From an uncultured Bacteroidota bacterium (GTDB lineage: Bacteria > Bacteroidota > Bacteroidia > Bacteroidales > P3), in assembly GCA_902791695.1 (NCBI GenBank), contig CADAWR010000005.1, positions 36,374 to 100,373 on the forward strand: DNA of 64,000 nucleotides, written 5' to 3'. The position numbers were made by a program, and so were the translations under genes. Below the pieces are notes generated by a model. The model searched no databases, was not told where the DNA came from, and saw nothing but the letters and a program-made list of their open reading frames with translations. Of this stretch, positions 7,569 through 16,527 are shown piece by piece (positions within the stretch are counted from its first letter, which is position 1; each line of letters opens with the position of its first letter).

Positions 7569-10500
7569 GACTTCAAATGCGGTTTTATCTCATACACACC
7601 TTTTATCTGTTCCAGCTCAGGTATGGCGTCGCGCACCTTGACGCGCAGGTCGGTAGCCCCCATGGTGAGCGTCAGCTTCTGCGCCGGATCGACGACCGTT
7701 GCCTGCAGCGGCACACTGCCTTTGTGCTTCTTGCCAAGTTTCTCGATGGCCTTGCAGAACTCTTCGTTAATGTCGTCTATGCATATCTTGAAGCACAGCT
7801 TCGAGGCATACTTGTCGAGCACACCGGCCAGATTCATCATCGTCATCACCTTCAGTGATATATAGTTGCGCTCATTGCCGGTCTTGTCGGTATAGCGGCG
7901 CGCCGTCACCTTACCGCGGCAGAAGATGAACGTGTTGTTGGTGAAGAAGCCCTTGAAGTCCGAGTACTCGTCACCGTAGAGTTTCATCTCGTAGCTGCCG
8001 CTGTAATCGTCTATCACCATGCTGCCGAAGGGTACGCCCTTGCCACTTACCATCTCCTTGGCGCCGGACACCATACCGGCAAACCTAACTTCGCGCCCCA
8101 CCAAGGCTTCAAGGTTGCCAAGCTGCTCGCAGGTGACATTGGCCATCATCCGTATCTCATACTTGTAGTCGTCGAGCGGGTGGCCGCTGAGGTAAGTACT
8201 TATCACCTCTTTCTCATACTTGCAGCGCTCTATGTTGCTCCACGGCTCCACCGTCGGTATCGGCGGATGCTCCTCCTCGGCCAGCTCCTCGCTCATGCTG
8301 AAGATGCTCATCTGGTTGCTCGACGCGCCGTCCTGGCGACGTATGGCCCACTTCACTATCATGTCCAGATAGGTCGGCGTAGTCTCCAGCTGGTTCTCCT
8401 TGTAGAAATACTGCGCACGGTGCATCTCCCCCACCCCGTCGAAGGCTCCGGCCTTCACCAGCACCTCCAGGTTCTTCTTGTTCACCGAGTGCATATCCAC
8501 CCGCTTCAGGAAGTCAAAGATATCCTTGTAAGGGCCGTTCTTCTCGCGCTCGGCGATAATCACTGCCGATGCCGCCTCACCCATGCCGCTGATGGCCTGC
8601 ATACCGAAGCGTATCTTGCCGTCTTTGTCTACGCTGAAGTCCATGTCCGAGTCATTGACACTCGGCGCCGCCACCTCCACGCCCTGCTTCTTGCAGTCGT
8701 CCATGAGTTCGCGCACACGCCCTATGTCGGTCTGCGCCGAAGTCATCACGGCAGCCATGTACTCCGCCGGGTAGTGCGCCTTGAGGTAGGCCGTCTGGTA
8801 GGCCACCCACGAGTAGCAGGCGGCATGGCTCTTGTTGAAGGCGTAGCTGGCAAACTTCTTCCACTCCTCCCATATCTTGCTCAGCGTCTCCTTGGGGTGA
8901 CCGTTCTTCTCGCCGCCCTCGTAGAAGAGCACCTCCAGTTCGTTCATCTTGTCAATCTGCTTCTTGCCCATGGCCTTGCGCAACGTGTCGCTCTGGCCAC
9001 GCGTGAAGCCAGCCAGCAGGCGGCTCAAGAGCATGACCTGCTCCTGGTACACGGTGATACCGTAGGTGTCCTTCAGGTATTTCTCCATCACCGGCAGGTC
9101 GTAGACGATGGGCTTGCGCCCCTGCTTGCGGTCGATGAACTCCGGTATGTTGTCCATGGGGCCCGGGCGATAGAGGGCGTTCATGGCTATCAGGTCGTCG
9201 ATGACGTGCGGCTGCAGCTCCCGCAGGTATTTCTGCATGCCGGCGCTTTCAAACTGGAACACACCCACGGTGTTGCCCTCGCAGAAGAGCTTGTAGGTGA
9301 GCTCGTCGTCAAGCGGCAGGTGGTCCACATCCACCTCCACGCCCAGGCGCTTCTTCACCATCGCCACACAGTTCTTGATGATGGTGAGGTTCTTCAGCCC
9401 CAGGAAGTCCATCTTGATGAGGCCCACGTTCTCCACCACATGGCCGTCGTACTGCGTCACCAGCACATCCTCGCCGGTCTCCTTGTCGTTGATGACGCAC
9501 ACCGGCGCCACATTGGTGAGGTCCTGCGAGCCTATGATGACACCGCAGGCGTGGATGCCTATCTGGCGGTTGGTATCTTCGAGTTCCTCGGCGTAGGTGA
9601 GCATCTGTCTCAAGTCGTCAGGGCCTTCCTGCATTATCTTCTTCAGCTCCGGCACATACTTGTAGCAGTTCTTGAGGTTCACCTTCGGGGCCTTGCCTTT
9701 CTCATCCTTTATGTTGTCGGGGAAGCCGCGGTCGGGTATGTATCCCTTGAGTTGGTTCACTGTGGCCAGCGGCACCTTCTCCACGCGTCCCACGTCGGCT
9801 ATCGAGCTCTTGGTAGCCATGGTGCCGTAGGTGATGATGTGCGCCACGCGCTCCTTGCCGTATTTCTGCGTCACCCACTCCAGCACCTTGCCGCGCCCGG
9901 CGTCGTCGAAGTCCACGTCTATATCGGGCAGCGATATACGGTCGGGGTTCAGGAAACGCTCGAACAGCAGGTCGTAGCGCAATGGGTCGAGGTCGGTAAT
10001 CCACAGGCAGTAGGCCACCACGCTGCCTGCCGCACTGCCGCGCCCGGGACCTACGCTGACGCCTAGCTCCTCGCGGGCAGCGCGGATGTAGTCGCTCACA
10101 ATAAGGAAGTAGCCCGGAAAGCCCATGGTCTTAATGGTGTGCAGCTCGAATATGATGCGCTCCTTCACCTCGTCGCTCAGCTCCTCACCATAGCGTTTGT
10201 GGGCGCCCTCCCACACGAGGTGCGACAGATAGTCGGCCTCGAACTTTATACGGCGCAACTTCTTATAGCCGCCCAGCTTCTTTATCTTCTTCTCGGCATC
10301 CTCCTGGCTCATCACCACCTCGCCCTTCTCGTTGCGCGTGAACTCGTTGAAGAGCTCTTCGTCGGTGAACTTGGCAGCCCATTCCTCTTCGGTGCCGAAG
10401 CTCTCCGGTATGGGGAACACCGGCATCAGGGGGTCACTGTCGATGCTGTACACCTCCACCTTGTCGGCCACCTCCATGGTGTTGGCCAGCGCCTCGGGCA

Positions 10501-11476
10501 GGTCGCTGAATATGGCCTCCATCTCCTCGGGGCTCTTGAGCCACTCCTGCTTGGTGTAGTGCATACGGTTGGGATCGTCGTAGTCCTTCTGCGTGGCCAG
10601 GCATATCAGGTGGTCGTGTGCCTCGCCGTGCTCCTCCTCCACAAAGTGGGCGTCGTTGGTGGCTATTATCTTGATGTTGTGCTTGCGCGCCAGCTCTATG
10701 AGCACGGGGTTTATCTTCTGCTGCAGCTCATAGGTCTGGTAGTTGGCGTTGGGCTTGTCGGTCTTGTGGCGCATAAGCTCAATGTAGTAGTCGTCGCCGA
10801 ATATCTCCTTGAACCACAGCACCGCCTCCTCGGCCTCCTTCAGCTTGCCTGCCATGATGAGCTGCGGTATCTCGCCGCCCAGGCAGGCCGAGCAGACGAT
10901 AAGCCCCTCGTGGTACTGCTTCAGCACATTGTGGTCTATGCGCGGACGGTTGTAAAAGCCGTCGGTGTAGGCTATCGAGGCAAGCTTGCACAGCGAGTGG
11001 TAACCCTGCAGGTTCTTGGCCAGCAGTATCAGGTGGTAGCCGCTGCTGTCCAATATGCGCTCCTTCCCGTTCTCCGGATTTATCTCCTTGAGGTTCTTGT
11101 CCTTGTCGTACAGCGTGCGGCGGGCGCAATAGGCCTCGGTGCCCACTATCGGCTTGAACATCTGCCCTTTCGTCTGCTCCAGCTCTTCGCGCAGCTGGCT
11201 AATGCTGGGCGTCCCCTCCGGCATCACGGTGTCGCCCTCCACAGCCTCCAATTCCTTAATCTTAGCCTCCAGCTCCTTGATGCGATCCTTCACCTTGCCG
11301 TTCTCCTTGGCCACAGTGTCCAGGAAGTCCTTGATGCCGAACATATTGCCGTGGTCGGTAAGGGCCATGGCGTACATGCCGCAACGCTTGGCTTTCTTCA
11401 CAAGGTCGGGTACTTTCGACATACCGTCGAGCATCGAATAGTGCGAGTGCACGTGCAGGTGGGTAAACTGTGGCAT
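7565..11476 (-). CDS. dnaE: DNA polymerase III subunit alpha
   Basis: At 1303 aa this is a full-length replicative polymerase (E. coli is about 1160). The N-terminal PHP domain begins THLHVHSHYSMLDG and has ALTDHGNMFG. A roughly 50-residue Lys/Glu coiled-coil insert (KDRIKELEAKIKELEA to QTKGQMFKPIVG) interrupts it, an insertion I also associate with other Bacteroidetes DnaE. The catalytic PDIDVDFDD lies near residue 517, with GPGRGSAAGS before it. The fingers (YNKSHAACYSWVAYQTAYLK-type segment), HhH region and an OB-fold near the C-terminus follow. It is transcribed from 11531-11538 and leads an operon with the GSCFA and lipoprotein genes. Confidence 0.97.
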   Translation of the reverse strand: MPQFTHLHVHSHYSMLDGMSKVPDLVKKAKRCGMYAMALTDHGNMFGIKDFLDTVAKENGKVKDRIKELEAKIKELEAVEGDTVMPEGTPSISQLREELEQTKGQMFKPIVGTEAYCARRTLYDKDKNLKEINPENGKERILDSSGYHLILLAKNLQGYHSLCKLASIAYTDGFYNRPRIDHNVLKQYHEGLIVCSACLGGEIPQLIMAGKLKEAEEAVLWFKEIFGDDYYIELMRHKTDKPNANYQTYELQQKINPVLIELARKHNIKIIATNDAHFVEEEHGEAHDHLICLATQKDYDDPNRMHYTKQEWLKSPEEMEAIFSDLPEALANTMEVADKVEVYSIDSDPLMPVFPIPESFGTEEEWAAKFTDEELFNEFTRNEKGEVVMSQEDAEKKIKKLGGYKKLRRIKFEADYLSHLVWEGAHKRYGEELSDEVKERIIFELHTIKTMGFPGYFLIVSDYIRAAREELGVSVGPGRGSAAGSVVAYCLWITDLDPLRYDLLFERFLNPDRISLPDIDVDFDDAGRGKVLEWVTQKYGKERVAHIITYGTMATKSSIADVGRVEKVPLATVNQLKGYIPDRGFPDNIKDEKGKAPKVNLKNCYKYVPELKKIMQEGPDDLRQMLTYAEELEDTNRQIGIHACGVIIGSQDLTNVAPVCVINDKETGEDVLVTQYDGHVVENVGLIKMDFLGLKNLTIIKNCVAMVKKRLGVEVDVDHLPLDDELTYKLFCEGNTVGVFQFESAGMQKYLRELQPHVIDDLIAMNALYRPGPMDNIPEFIDRKQGRKPIVYDLPVMEKYLKDTYGITVYQEQVMLLSRLLAGFTRGQSDTLRKAMGKKQIDKMNELEVLFYEGGEKNGHPKETLSKIWEEWKKFASYAFNKSHAACYSWVAYQTAYLKAHYPAEYMAAVMTSAQTDIGRVRELMDDCKKQGVEVAAPSVNDSDMDFSVDKDGKIRFGMQAISGMGEAASAVIIAEREKNGPYKDIFDFLKRVDMHSVNKKNLEVLVKAGAFDGVGEMHRAQYFYKENQLETTPTYLDMIVKWAIRRQDGASSNQMSIFSMSEELAEEEHPPIPTVEPWSNIERCKYEKEVISTYLSGHPLDDYKYEIRMMANVTCEQLGNLEALVGREVRFAGMVSGAKEMVSGKGVPFGSMVIDDYSGSYEMKLYGDEYSDFKGFFTNNTFIFCRGKVTARRYTDKTGNERNYISLKVMTMMNLAGVLDKYASKLCFKICIDDINEEFCKAIEKLGKKHKGSVPLQATVVDPAQKLTLTMGATDLRVKVRDAIPELEQIKGVYEIKPHLKS

Positions 11477-11530
11477 ACTGTATTGACTTCTTGGCTATTC
11501 TACACTTATTTGCTTATTGCGAACTTGCTG

Positions 11531-11538
11531 CAAAGATA
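11531..11538 (-). promoter_or_regulatory. -7 box (TATCTTTG) of dnaE
   Basis: The minus strand matches TAnnTTTG 54 bases upstream of the dnaE ATG. Confidence 0.6.
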
Positions 11539-11615
11539 GTATTTTTTTCCACACGTCGCCCATAATTTTATCCACATTTTATAACAGCCTGTGGTACGGA
11601 CGCTTCCATAACAAT

Positions 11616-11645
11616 ATAAGGCCCTCCCGGGCGGAAGGACCTTAT
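11616..11645 (-). terminator. Hairpin downstream of the 11673 lipoprotein gene
   Basis: ATAAGG (11616-11621) pairs with CCTTAT (11640-11645), with extra CCTCC/GGAAGG pairing inside. The U-tract is weak on the minus strand, so termination strength is uncertain. Confidence 0.5.
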
Positions 11646-11672
11646 TTAACTAAACTTTAACACTTAGTGACC

Positions 11673-12236
11673 TTATTCCCTCACACGGAGGAAAAGGTAT
11701 GCACCATCCATCATCGAAAACACACCAAGCGGATGGTATGGACTTACTATCATGCTGTCGGCATTTATTTGGAAGCACTGCATGATCCACAGCTCTTCCT
11801 CTCCAGCCTCAACTAGTCCAACCTTGACACTGTCTTGACCAACAACATAAGTCGTGACATAATCTTCCCTGCCGGTTCGCCTTTCCACATAGTTTCCCTC
11901 GGTGTCAAAAAAGAGGCTTTCCTCGGTACTGGCACAAAAGCCCTCGCACCACGGCGTCAAAGTATAATTGTCCATGAACTGCCGCCAGCCCAGAGTCCCA
12001 ATATATAAATCAGGGCATATAGCGTGAATATACTCGGGGTCTAACCGCCACTCGCCCGGCAGGTACTGCTCGAGGGGTACGAACTGGTAGCCGGATGCCT
12101 CGCCTCCGCCGGTGTTTTCGTCCGGTGTCACCACAGGAATTGGTGTGGTCTCCGTATCATTATCCTTATTGCATGCAGCCGCACATATGCAGCACACAAC
12201 GGCTGCCAGCATCAAAAACAAATTACGTGTTTTCAT
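11673..12236 (-). CDS. Putative lipoprotein, unknown function
   Basis: This 187-aa protein begins MKTRNLFLMLAAVVCCICAA and then ACNKDNDTE, with a lipobox Cys at residue 22 and a Thr/Pro linker. The mature region has GEWRLDPEYIHAICP, then ESLFFDTEGNYVERR and LFLRVRE. This is the GxW...F..dG.y pattern of small lipocalin-like lipoproteins in Bacteroidetes. The family is inferred by pattern only. It follows the small secreted protein gene at 12242 by 5 bases and is probably co-transcribed from 12581-12588. Confidence 0.65.
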   Translation of the reverse strand: MKTRNLFLMLAAVVCCICAAACNKDNDTETTPIPVVTPDENTGGGEASGYQFVPLEQYLPGEWRLDPEYIHAICPDLYIGTLGWRQFMDNYTLTPWCEGFCASTEESLFFDTEGNYVERRTGREDYVTTYVVGQDSVKVGLVEAGEEELWIMQCFQINADSMIVSPYHPLGVFSMMDGAYLFLRVRE

Positions 12237-12241
12237 GACTA

Positions 12242-12544
12242 TTATTTTTTAGTTGATAATATATCCATACGTATGGCGACTTCTTGAGCTTGGCTATTGT
12301 ATAAGCACAGAAGAGCCCCTCCACAATGATAATCATGGCTAACACCAAGTTGATTTATGCGATTACTTTTGGGGGAGACAATGTACATTTCCCCTTGATT
12401 CTCTTGCGACTTACACCAGTTGCTGTCGTAATAGTTGTAATGCCAGAACGGCACCTTGCCACGTAAAGTGTCAACCTGCGCACAGACTTGGGCAAAACTT
12501 GCCGTAACCATCAGCATAAAAGCAACCAATAGTTTGTTTTTCAT
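12242..12544 (-). CDS. Small secreted protein, unknown function
   Basis: This 100-aa protein has a signal peptide, MKNKLLVAFMLMVTASFAQV, probably cut after VCAQ. The mature ~77 residues contain three Cys (NWCKSQENQ, HCGGALLCLYNS), which could form disulfides in the periplasm. YNYYDSNWC and GALLCLYNSQA hint at a Bacteroidales secreted family normally much longer, so this may be a truncated paralogue. I cannot name it. First gene of a two-gene unit with the lipoprotein at 11673. Confidence 0.55.
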   Translation of the reverse strand: MKNKLLVAFMLMVTASFAQVCAQVDTLRGKVPFWHYNYYDSNWCKSQENQGEMYIVSPKSNRINQLGVSHDYHCGGALLCLYNSQAQEVAIRMDILSTKK

Positions 12545-12580
12545 ATTATTGCCAGATTATATAGCCAATTGTTATATTTG

Positions 12581-12588
12581 CAAATATA
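12581..12588 (-). promoter_or_regulatory. -7 box (TATATTTG) of the 12242 gene
   Basis: The minus strand matches TAnnTTTG 36 bases upstream of the ATG at 12544. The site is palindromic with TATATTTG on the plus strand at 12573-12580. Confidence 0.55.
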
Positions 12589-12685
12589 GAAAAGCTTTTG
12601 AACAAAAGCAAGAAAAAAAAGACATTGAATAATAGTTCAATGATAATTCGCGGTCATTCACGGTAATTCACGTTCGAAAATGAAG

Positions 12686-12802
12686 CGTATCCGCTCCGTA
12701 CCCGCTCCGTACCCGCTCCGTCTGTTCACCGGTTGTTTAACGGTTTTTTGTCGGAGAGGGGTCGGAGAGGGGTCGGAGGGGAGCCGGAGAGGGTACGGAG
12801 CA
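12686..12802 (+). repeat. Hairpin-type intergenic repeat family, copy A (decayed right arm)
   Basis: Three tandem CCGCTCCGTAC units (12690-12720) lead into CTGTTCACCGGTTGTTTAAC. Then GTCGGAGAGG-type units and a final GGTACGGAG replace the right arm seen in copies B and C. It lies between the divergent 12242 gene and pyrH. See also 33298, 46674 and 56033. Confidence 0.75.
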
Positions 12803-12851
12803 GAAATAGTGTTTTTTGTAACTTTTTTGCTCACGGTTTCAAAAAAAATAC

Positions 12852-12885
12852 TAACTTCGTAGTTACGAAACGGGAGGCCGTTTCG
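12852..12885 (+). promoter_or_regulatory. pyrH leader: weak -7 box and stem-loop
   Basis: TAACTTCG (12852-12859) is one mismatch from TAnnTTTG. Right after it CGAAACGG (12866-12873) and CCGTTTCG (12878-12885) form a perfect 8-bp stem with a GAGG loop, 33 bases before the pyrH ATG. The loop sequence is GA-rich. Without a U-run it is not a terminator. Confidence 0.4.
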
Positions 12886-12918
12886 GCGCAAAGCACTAAG
12901 AAACAAAAGACTACACAG

Positions 12919-13626
12919 ATGAGATACAATCGCATTCTTCTTAAATTGAGCGGCGAGTCGCTCATGGGCACCCAAAGTTACGGCATCAGCCCAGCCATGC
13001 TGACCCAATATGTGGCCGACATCAAGGCCGTTGTGGAGCGCGGCGTGCAGGTGGGCATCGTCATCGGCGGCGGCAACATCTTCCGCGGCCTCAGCGGCGC
13101 CGCAGGCGGCATGGACCGCGTGCAGGGCGACTACATGGGCATGCTGGCCACGATGATCAACAGTCTGGCTCTGCAGGCCGAGCTGGAGAAACAGGGCGTG
13201 AGCACCGAGCTGCTGGGCGGCATGGCTATAGAGCCCATCTGCAAGGCTATGAGCCGTCGCCGCGCCATCGAGGCCATGGAGCAGGGGCGCGTGGTAATCA
13301 TCGGCGGCGGCACGGGCAATCCCTACTTCACCACCGACACGGCATCGACCCTCCGCGCCATCGAGATCAAGGCCGACGCCATCCTCAAGGGCACCCGCGT
13401 CGACGGCGTCTACACCGCCGACCCCGAGAAGGACCCCACGGCCACCAAGTACCAGCGCCTCACCTACAGCGAGGCTCTGGAGAAGAAGCTGAAAATCATG
13501 GACCTCACAGCCTTCGCTCTGGCCGAGGACAACAGCCTGCCAATCTATGTCTTCGACATGAACCGCCAGGGCAACCTGCTCCGCGTCGTCGAAGGCGAGG
13601 ACGTCGGCACAATCGTTAGCAAATAA
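12919..13626 (+). CDS. pyrH: UMP kinase (uridylate kinase)
   Basis: This is a 235-aa cytosolic kinase of the amino acid kinase fold that makes UDP from UMP and ATP. The start at 12919 gives the canonical [17 protein letters not shown]. An upstream in-frame extension runs through the repeat and is not coding. Motifs: [10 protein letters not shown] (about residues 50-59), the [17 protein letters not shown] segment, [15 protein letters not shown], and [11 protein letters not shown] near the C-terminus. Length matches the family. It leads pyrH-frr-birA, a normal essential set, with 14 bases to frr. Confidence 0.97.
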   Translation: MRYNRILLKLSGESLMGTQSYGISPAMLTQYVADIKAVVERGVQVGIVIGGGNIFRGLSGAAGGMDRVQGDYMGMLATMINSLALQAELEKQGVSTELLGGMAIEPICKAMSRRRAIEAMEQGRVVIIGGGTGNPYFTTDTASTLRAIEIKADAILKGTRVDGVYTADPEKDPTATKYQRLTYSEALEKKLKIMDLTAFALAEDNSLPIYVFDMNRQGNLLRVVEGEDVGTIVSK

Positions 13627-13640
13627 AAAACCACAATATT

Positions 13641-14204
13641 ATGAACGATTTATCGAAAGCCTGCCTCGACGAGGCAAAAAACAGTATGCAGAGCTCGCTC
13701 GGCTTCCTGGATAAGGAGCTGGCGAAAATCCGCGCCGGCAAGGCCAACCCCGGCATGCTCGACGGTGTGAAGGTTGACTACTACGGCACCATGACCGAGA
13801 TAAGCCAGGTGGCGAACATCAACACCCCCGACGCACGTTCCATCGTCATCCAGCCTTGGGAGAAGACCATCGTGGGCGCCATCAACAAGGCCATCCTCGA
13901 CGCCAACCTGGGCTTCACGCCCCGCCACGAAGGCGACATACTGCGCATAGTCATACCGCCCCTCACCGAGGAGCGCCGCAAGGAACTCTGCAAGCAGGCC
14001 AAGACCGAGGTGGAGAACGCCAAGGTCAACGTGCGCAACGTGCGCCGCAACGTCATGGACAAGGTGAAGAAGCTGAAGGACAAGTCGGTCCCCGAGGACG
14101 AGGTGAAGCAGGTGGAGAAAGAGCTCCAGGACATCACCGACAAGCACATCGCCGACTGCGACAAGATCTTCGCCGCCAAGGAGAAGGAAATCATGTCCAT
14201 CTAA
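13641..14204 (+). CDS. frr: Ribosome recycling factor
   Basis: This 187-aa protein has the RRF layout. The first helix has SLGFLDKELAKIRAGKANPGMLDGVKV-type sequence, the beta domain has IVIQPWEKTIVGAINKAI, and GDILRIVIPPLTEERRKEL precedes the long C-terminal helices. It splits post-termination 70S complexes with EF-G. It sits directly between pyrH and birA, as pyrH-frr pairs commonly do, and its stop abuts the birA ATG with no gap. Confidence 0.97.
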   Translation: MNDLSKACLDEAKNSMQSSLGFLDKELAKIRAGKANPGMLDGVKVDYYGTMTEISQVANINTPDARSIVIQPWEKTIVGAINKAILDANLGFTPRHEGDILRIVIPPLTEERRKELCKQAKTEVENAKVNVRNVRRNVMDKVKKLKDKSVPEDEVKQVEKELQDITDKHIADCDKIFAAKEKEIMSI

Positions 14205-14933
14205 ATGCAGATTGTCCGACTGGACTCGGTGGAGTCCACAAACAAGTATTGTGAAGTCCTCGACCTCGCGGAGGTGGAGGACTTCACCTGCTATTGGGCG
14301 CTTGAGCAGACCGCCGGCATAGGCCAGCGCGGCAACCACTGGCACAGTGCCCCGGGCCTAAACCTCACCTTCAGCCTCGTGATCAAACCCGTATGGCTTG
14401 CCGCCGCATGCCAGTTCATGCTCACCCAGGCCATCTCCTTGGCAATAACCGACTTACTTGCCACTTACCACTTGCCACACACCACTCACATCAAGTGGCC
14501 AAATGACATATATGTCGGCCGCAAAAAGATCTGCGGCACGCTGACGTCGGCGCGCCTGGCGGGCGACTACATCGCCACTGCCATCTGCGGCATTGGGCTG
14601 AATGTCAACGAGACAGACTTCCCCGACTGGGTGCCCAATCCGACGTCGCTACGGCAGCTGACAGGCGAGACGTATGACCCCGAGGAGGTGCTGCACACGC
14701 TGCTCGCCTGCATAGAGCACCGCTACAACGCGCTGCGCGACGGCGCCGACATAAGCGCGGAATACCTCGGCCTGCTGCTCGGCCGCGGCGAACAGCGACG
14801 CTATACATACCTCGGCCAGCCGGTGACGGCCACCATAGAGGGTGTCGACGATTATGGTCGCCTGCTGCTCACCACCGATGAGGGCAGCCAACTGTGCTGC
14901 AACATGAAAGAACTGGCATACAGCTGGTTGTAA
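14205..14933 (+). CDS. birA: Biotin--[acetyl-CoA-carboxylase] ligase
   Basis: This 242-aa enzyme makes biotinyl-AMP and transfers biotin to carboxyl carrier proteins. It lacks the N-terminal DNA-binding domain of E. coli BirA, so it is a group I, non-regulatory ligase. Seen motifs: DSVESTNKYC, EQTAGIGQRGNHW (usual GRGQxGN with Ile replacing the first Arg), KWPNDIYVGRKKICG, and GIGLNVNE. The C-terminal ~50 residues form the small SH3-like domain. It begins at the base after the frr stop. The Ile in the biotinyl-AMP loop is worth noting but the rest is intact. Confidence 0.93.
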   Translation: MQIVRLDSVESTNKYCEVLDLAEVEDFTCYWALEQTAGIGQRGNHWHSAPGLNLTFSLVIKPVWLAAACQFMLTQAISLAITDLLATYHLPHTTHIKWPNDIYVGRKKICGTLTSARLAGDYIATAICGIGLNVNETDFPDWVPNPTSLRQLTGETYDPEEVLHTLLACIEHRYNALRDGADISAEYLGLLLGRGEQRRYTYLGQPVTATIEGVDDYGRLLLTTDEGSQLCCNMKELAYSWL

Positions 14934-14973
14934 CAAATATTGCATACATGCGCAAATATTAAAATAAATTGCG

Positions 14974-14981
14974 TATATTTG
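14974..14981 (+). promoter_or_regulatory. -7 box (TATATTTG) of ptb
   Basis: Matches TAnnTTTG, 47 bases before the ptb ATG at 15029. Confidence 0.65.
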
Positions 14982-15028
14982 CAGCCACGGTAATAAACAA
15001 AAAACAACAATAAAAAACACACAAAGAA

Positions 15029-15937
15029 ATGATTACAAAACTTGACGACCTGCTGGAACTGGTCAAATCGAAAGGTAAGAAACGTCTCGTCGCTGCCTAT
15101 GCCAACGACAGCCACACCATCGCCGCCGTGAGCGCCGCCATCGACCGCGGTATCGTCGAAGCCACCCTCGTGGGCGACATCGAGACCATGAAGAAAGTCT
15201 GCGCCGAAGAAGGTATCGACCCCAATAAGTTCGAGATGGTCCAGGAAGCCAACGACAACAAGGCCGGCGCCCTGGCAGTGAAGCTCATCAACGAGGGCAA
15301 GGGCGACTTCCTGATGAAGGGCCTCCTCTCGACCGACAAATACATGCGTGCCATCCTCAACAAGGAGAGCGGCCTGATGCCCGGCAAGAAGAACGACATG
15401 CTGACCCACATGGCCGTCATGGAAGTTCCCGCATACCACAAACTGCTCATCTGCTCGGACATGGCCATCATCCCGGCCCCCGACTTCAAGCAGAAACAGG
15501 CCATCATGAACTTCGAGATCAGCGTTGCCAAGAGCCTTGAGAACCCGAAACCCAAAGTGGCTGTCCTCGCCGCCACCGAGCAGGTGTCGACCGGTATGCT
15601 CGCTTGCGCCGAAGGTGCATGGCTGGGTATGATGAGCCAGCGCGGCCAGATTCCCGGTGCCATCGTCGACGGTCCTCTGAGCCTCGACTGCGCCATCGAC
15701 AAGGAGAGCGCCCAGACCAAGAAGCTCACCAGCGAGGTCGCCGGTGACGCCGACTGCCTGCTCTTCCCGAACATCGAGAGCGGCAACATCTTCTACAAGG
15801 CCTGCACCAAGTTTGCCAAGGCCGAGCTCGCCTGCATGGTCATGGGTGCCCGCGTACCGTGCGTCCTCACCAGCCGCGGCGACAGCGCCAAGACGAAGCT
15901 CTACAGCATCGCCCTGGCCGCCCTGCAGTGCAAATAA
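15029..15937 (+). CDS. ptb: Phosphate butyryltransferase / phosphate acyltransferase
   Basis: This 302-aa protein belongs to the PTA/PTB family (acyl-CoA + Pi to acyl phosphate + CoA). It is the short form of about 300 residues typical of Ptb rather than the longer Pta. Conserved segments: FLMKGLLSTDKYMRAILNKE, MEVPAYHKLLICSDMAIIP, VLAATEQVS, and IVDGPLSLDCAID with the SGNIFYK active-site region. No butyrate kinase gene lies beside it, which would be the usual partner. Single-gene unit with its own promoter and a strong terminator. Substrate preference (butyryl, isobutyryl, acetyl) cannot be read from sequence. Confidence 0.9.
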   Translation: MITKLDDLLELVKSKGKKRLVAAYANDSHTIAAVSAAIDRGIVEATLVGDIETMKKVCAEEGIDPNKFEMVQEANDNKAGALAVKLINEGKGDFLMKGLLSTDKYMRAILNKESGLMPGKKNDMLTHMAVMEVPAYHKLLICSDMAIIPAPDFKQKQAIMNFEISVAKSLENPKPKVAVLAATEQVSTGMLACAEGAWLGMMSQRGQIPGAIVDGPLSLDCAIDKESAQTKKLTSEVAGDADCLLFPNIESGNIFYKACTKFAKAELACMVMGARVPCVLTSRGDSAKTKLYSIALAALQCK

Positions 15938-15983
15938 CCGCGTCCCCGCGGTGGGGAATCATTTAGACCAATTCGACAAATTG

Positions 15984-16039
15984 CTTGCGCAGGTCAATTT
16001 CGAGCTAATTGCTCTAAATTGCACCTGCGCAAGTTTTTT
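15984..16039 (+). terminator. Rho-independent terminator of ptb
   Basis: CTTGCGCAGGT...AATTT pairs with AAATT...ACCTGCGCAAG, followed by TTTTTT (16034-16039). Strong stem with a correct U-run. Confidence 0.9.
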
Positions 16040-16090
16040 GCCCCATCGTGACGAGCCTTTACGTCAGGGTGCTTTGTAAAGGCACATCAA

Positions 16091-16480
16091 TTATTGCTTC
16101 TCGAAGTTCAATGTGGCTGTGCTTTGCCCATACTCGTCGCTATTGTCGGCAAAGAGGGTCATCTCTTTCTTGGTGAGCTTTTTGATTTCAATTTTTTGGC
16201 GACCACTATCCATGTAGAGGTAATCTCCACTGATGGAATAATCTGTTGTTCCTGCTCCAGCCATCGTCACCTTTCCGTCCTCAAAAAATTCCATCGTTAC
16301 ACCAACGCTCTCGTTGTTGTAAGTTCTGAGTTCGTGTGTTTCGGGGTCAACTGACTCATGGATGCTCGAGACACATTTCCATTTACCGATGATGAGGTCT
16401 TCATTGTCTTTGGAGCAAGACGTTGTAAGCCCCAATGTCGCGATGCAAAGCATCAATGCAATAACTTTCAGTTTATTCAT
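16091..16480 (-). CDS. Small lipocalin-like lipoprotein
   Basis: This 129-aa protein has a lipoprotein signal, MNKLKVIALMLCIATLGLTT, followed by SCSKDNED (lipobox Cys at residue 22). The mature domain begins IIGKWKCVSS and has VTMEFFEDGKVTMAG and GDYLYMDSGRQKIEIKKLT. This is the GKW...F..dG.y..Y...g..I.i..Lt pattern of lipocalin-like Bacteroidetes lipoproteins, which bind unknown ligands. It is a tandem paralogue of the next gene (16528), with near-identical signal regions, so a local duplication is likely. Confidence 0.75.
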   Translation of the reverse strand: MNKLKVIALMLCIATLGLTTSCSKDNEDLIIGKWKCVSSIHESVDPETHELRTYNNESVGVTMEFFEDGKVTMAGAGTTDYSISGDYLYMDSGRQKIEIKKLTKKEMTLFADNSDEYGQSTATLNFEKQ

Positions 16481-16527
16481 TTTTTTTCATGCCCGTTTTG
16501 CCCAGCTGGCTCTTCTGTTTTAATTGA

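Noticed and set aside
8180-11539. Long open frames on the plus strand opposite dnaE
   Set aside because: They mirror dnaE codon bias in a GC-rich gene, are His/Leu/Val-rich without domains, and dnaE is certain.
12686-12802. CRISPR array or iteron origin suggested by repeated CCGCTCCGTAC units
   Set aside because: Units are contiguous with no spacers, no cas genes or replication initiator gene nearby, and the pattern matches the dispersed hairpin repeats.
12733-12918. N-terminal extension of pyrH
   Set aside because: The extension reads through the repeat and the leader hairpin. Normal UMP kinases start at the Met used here.
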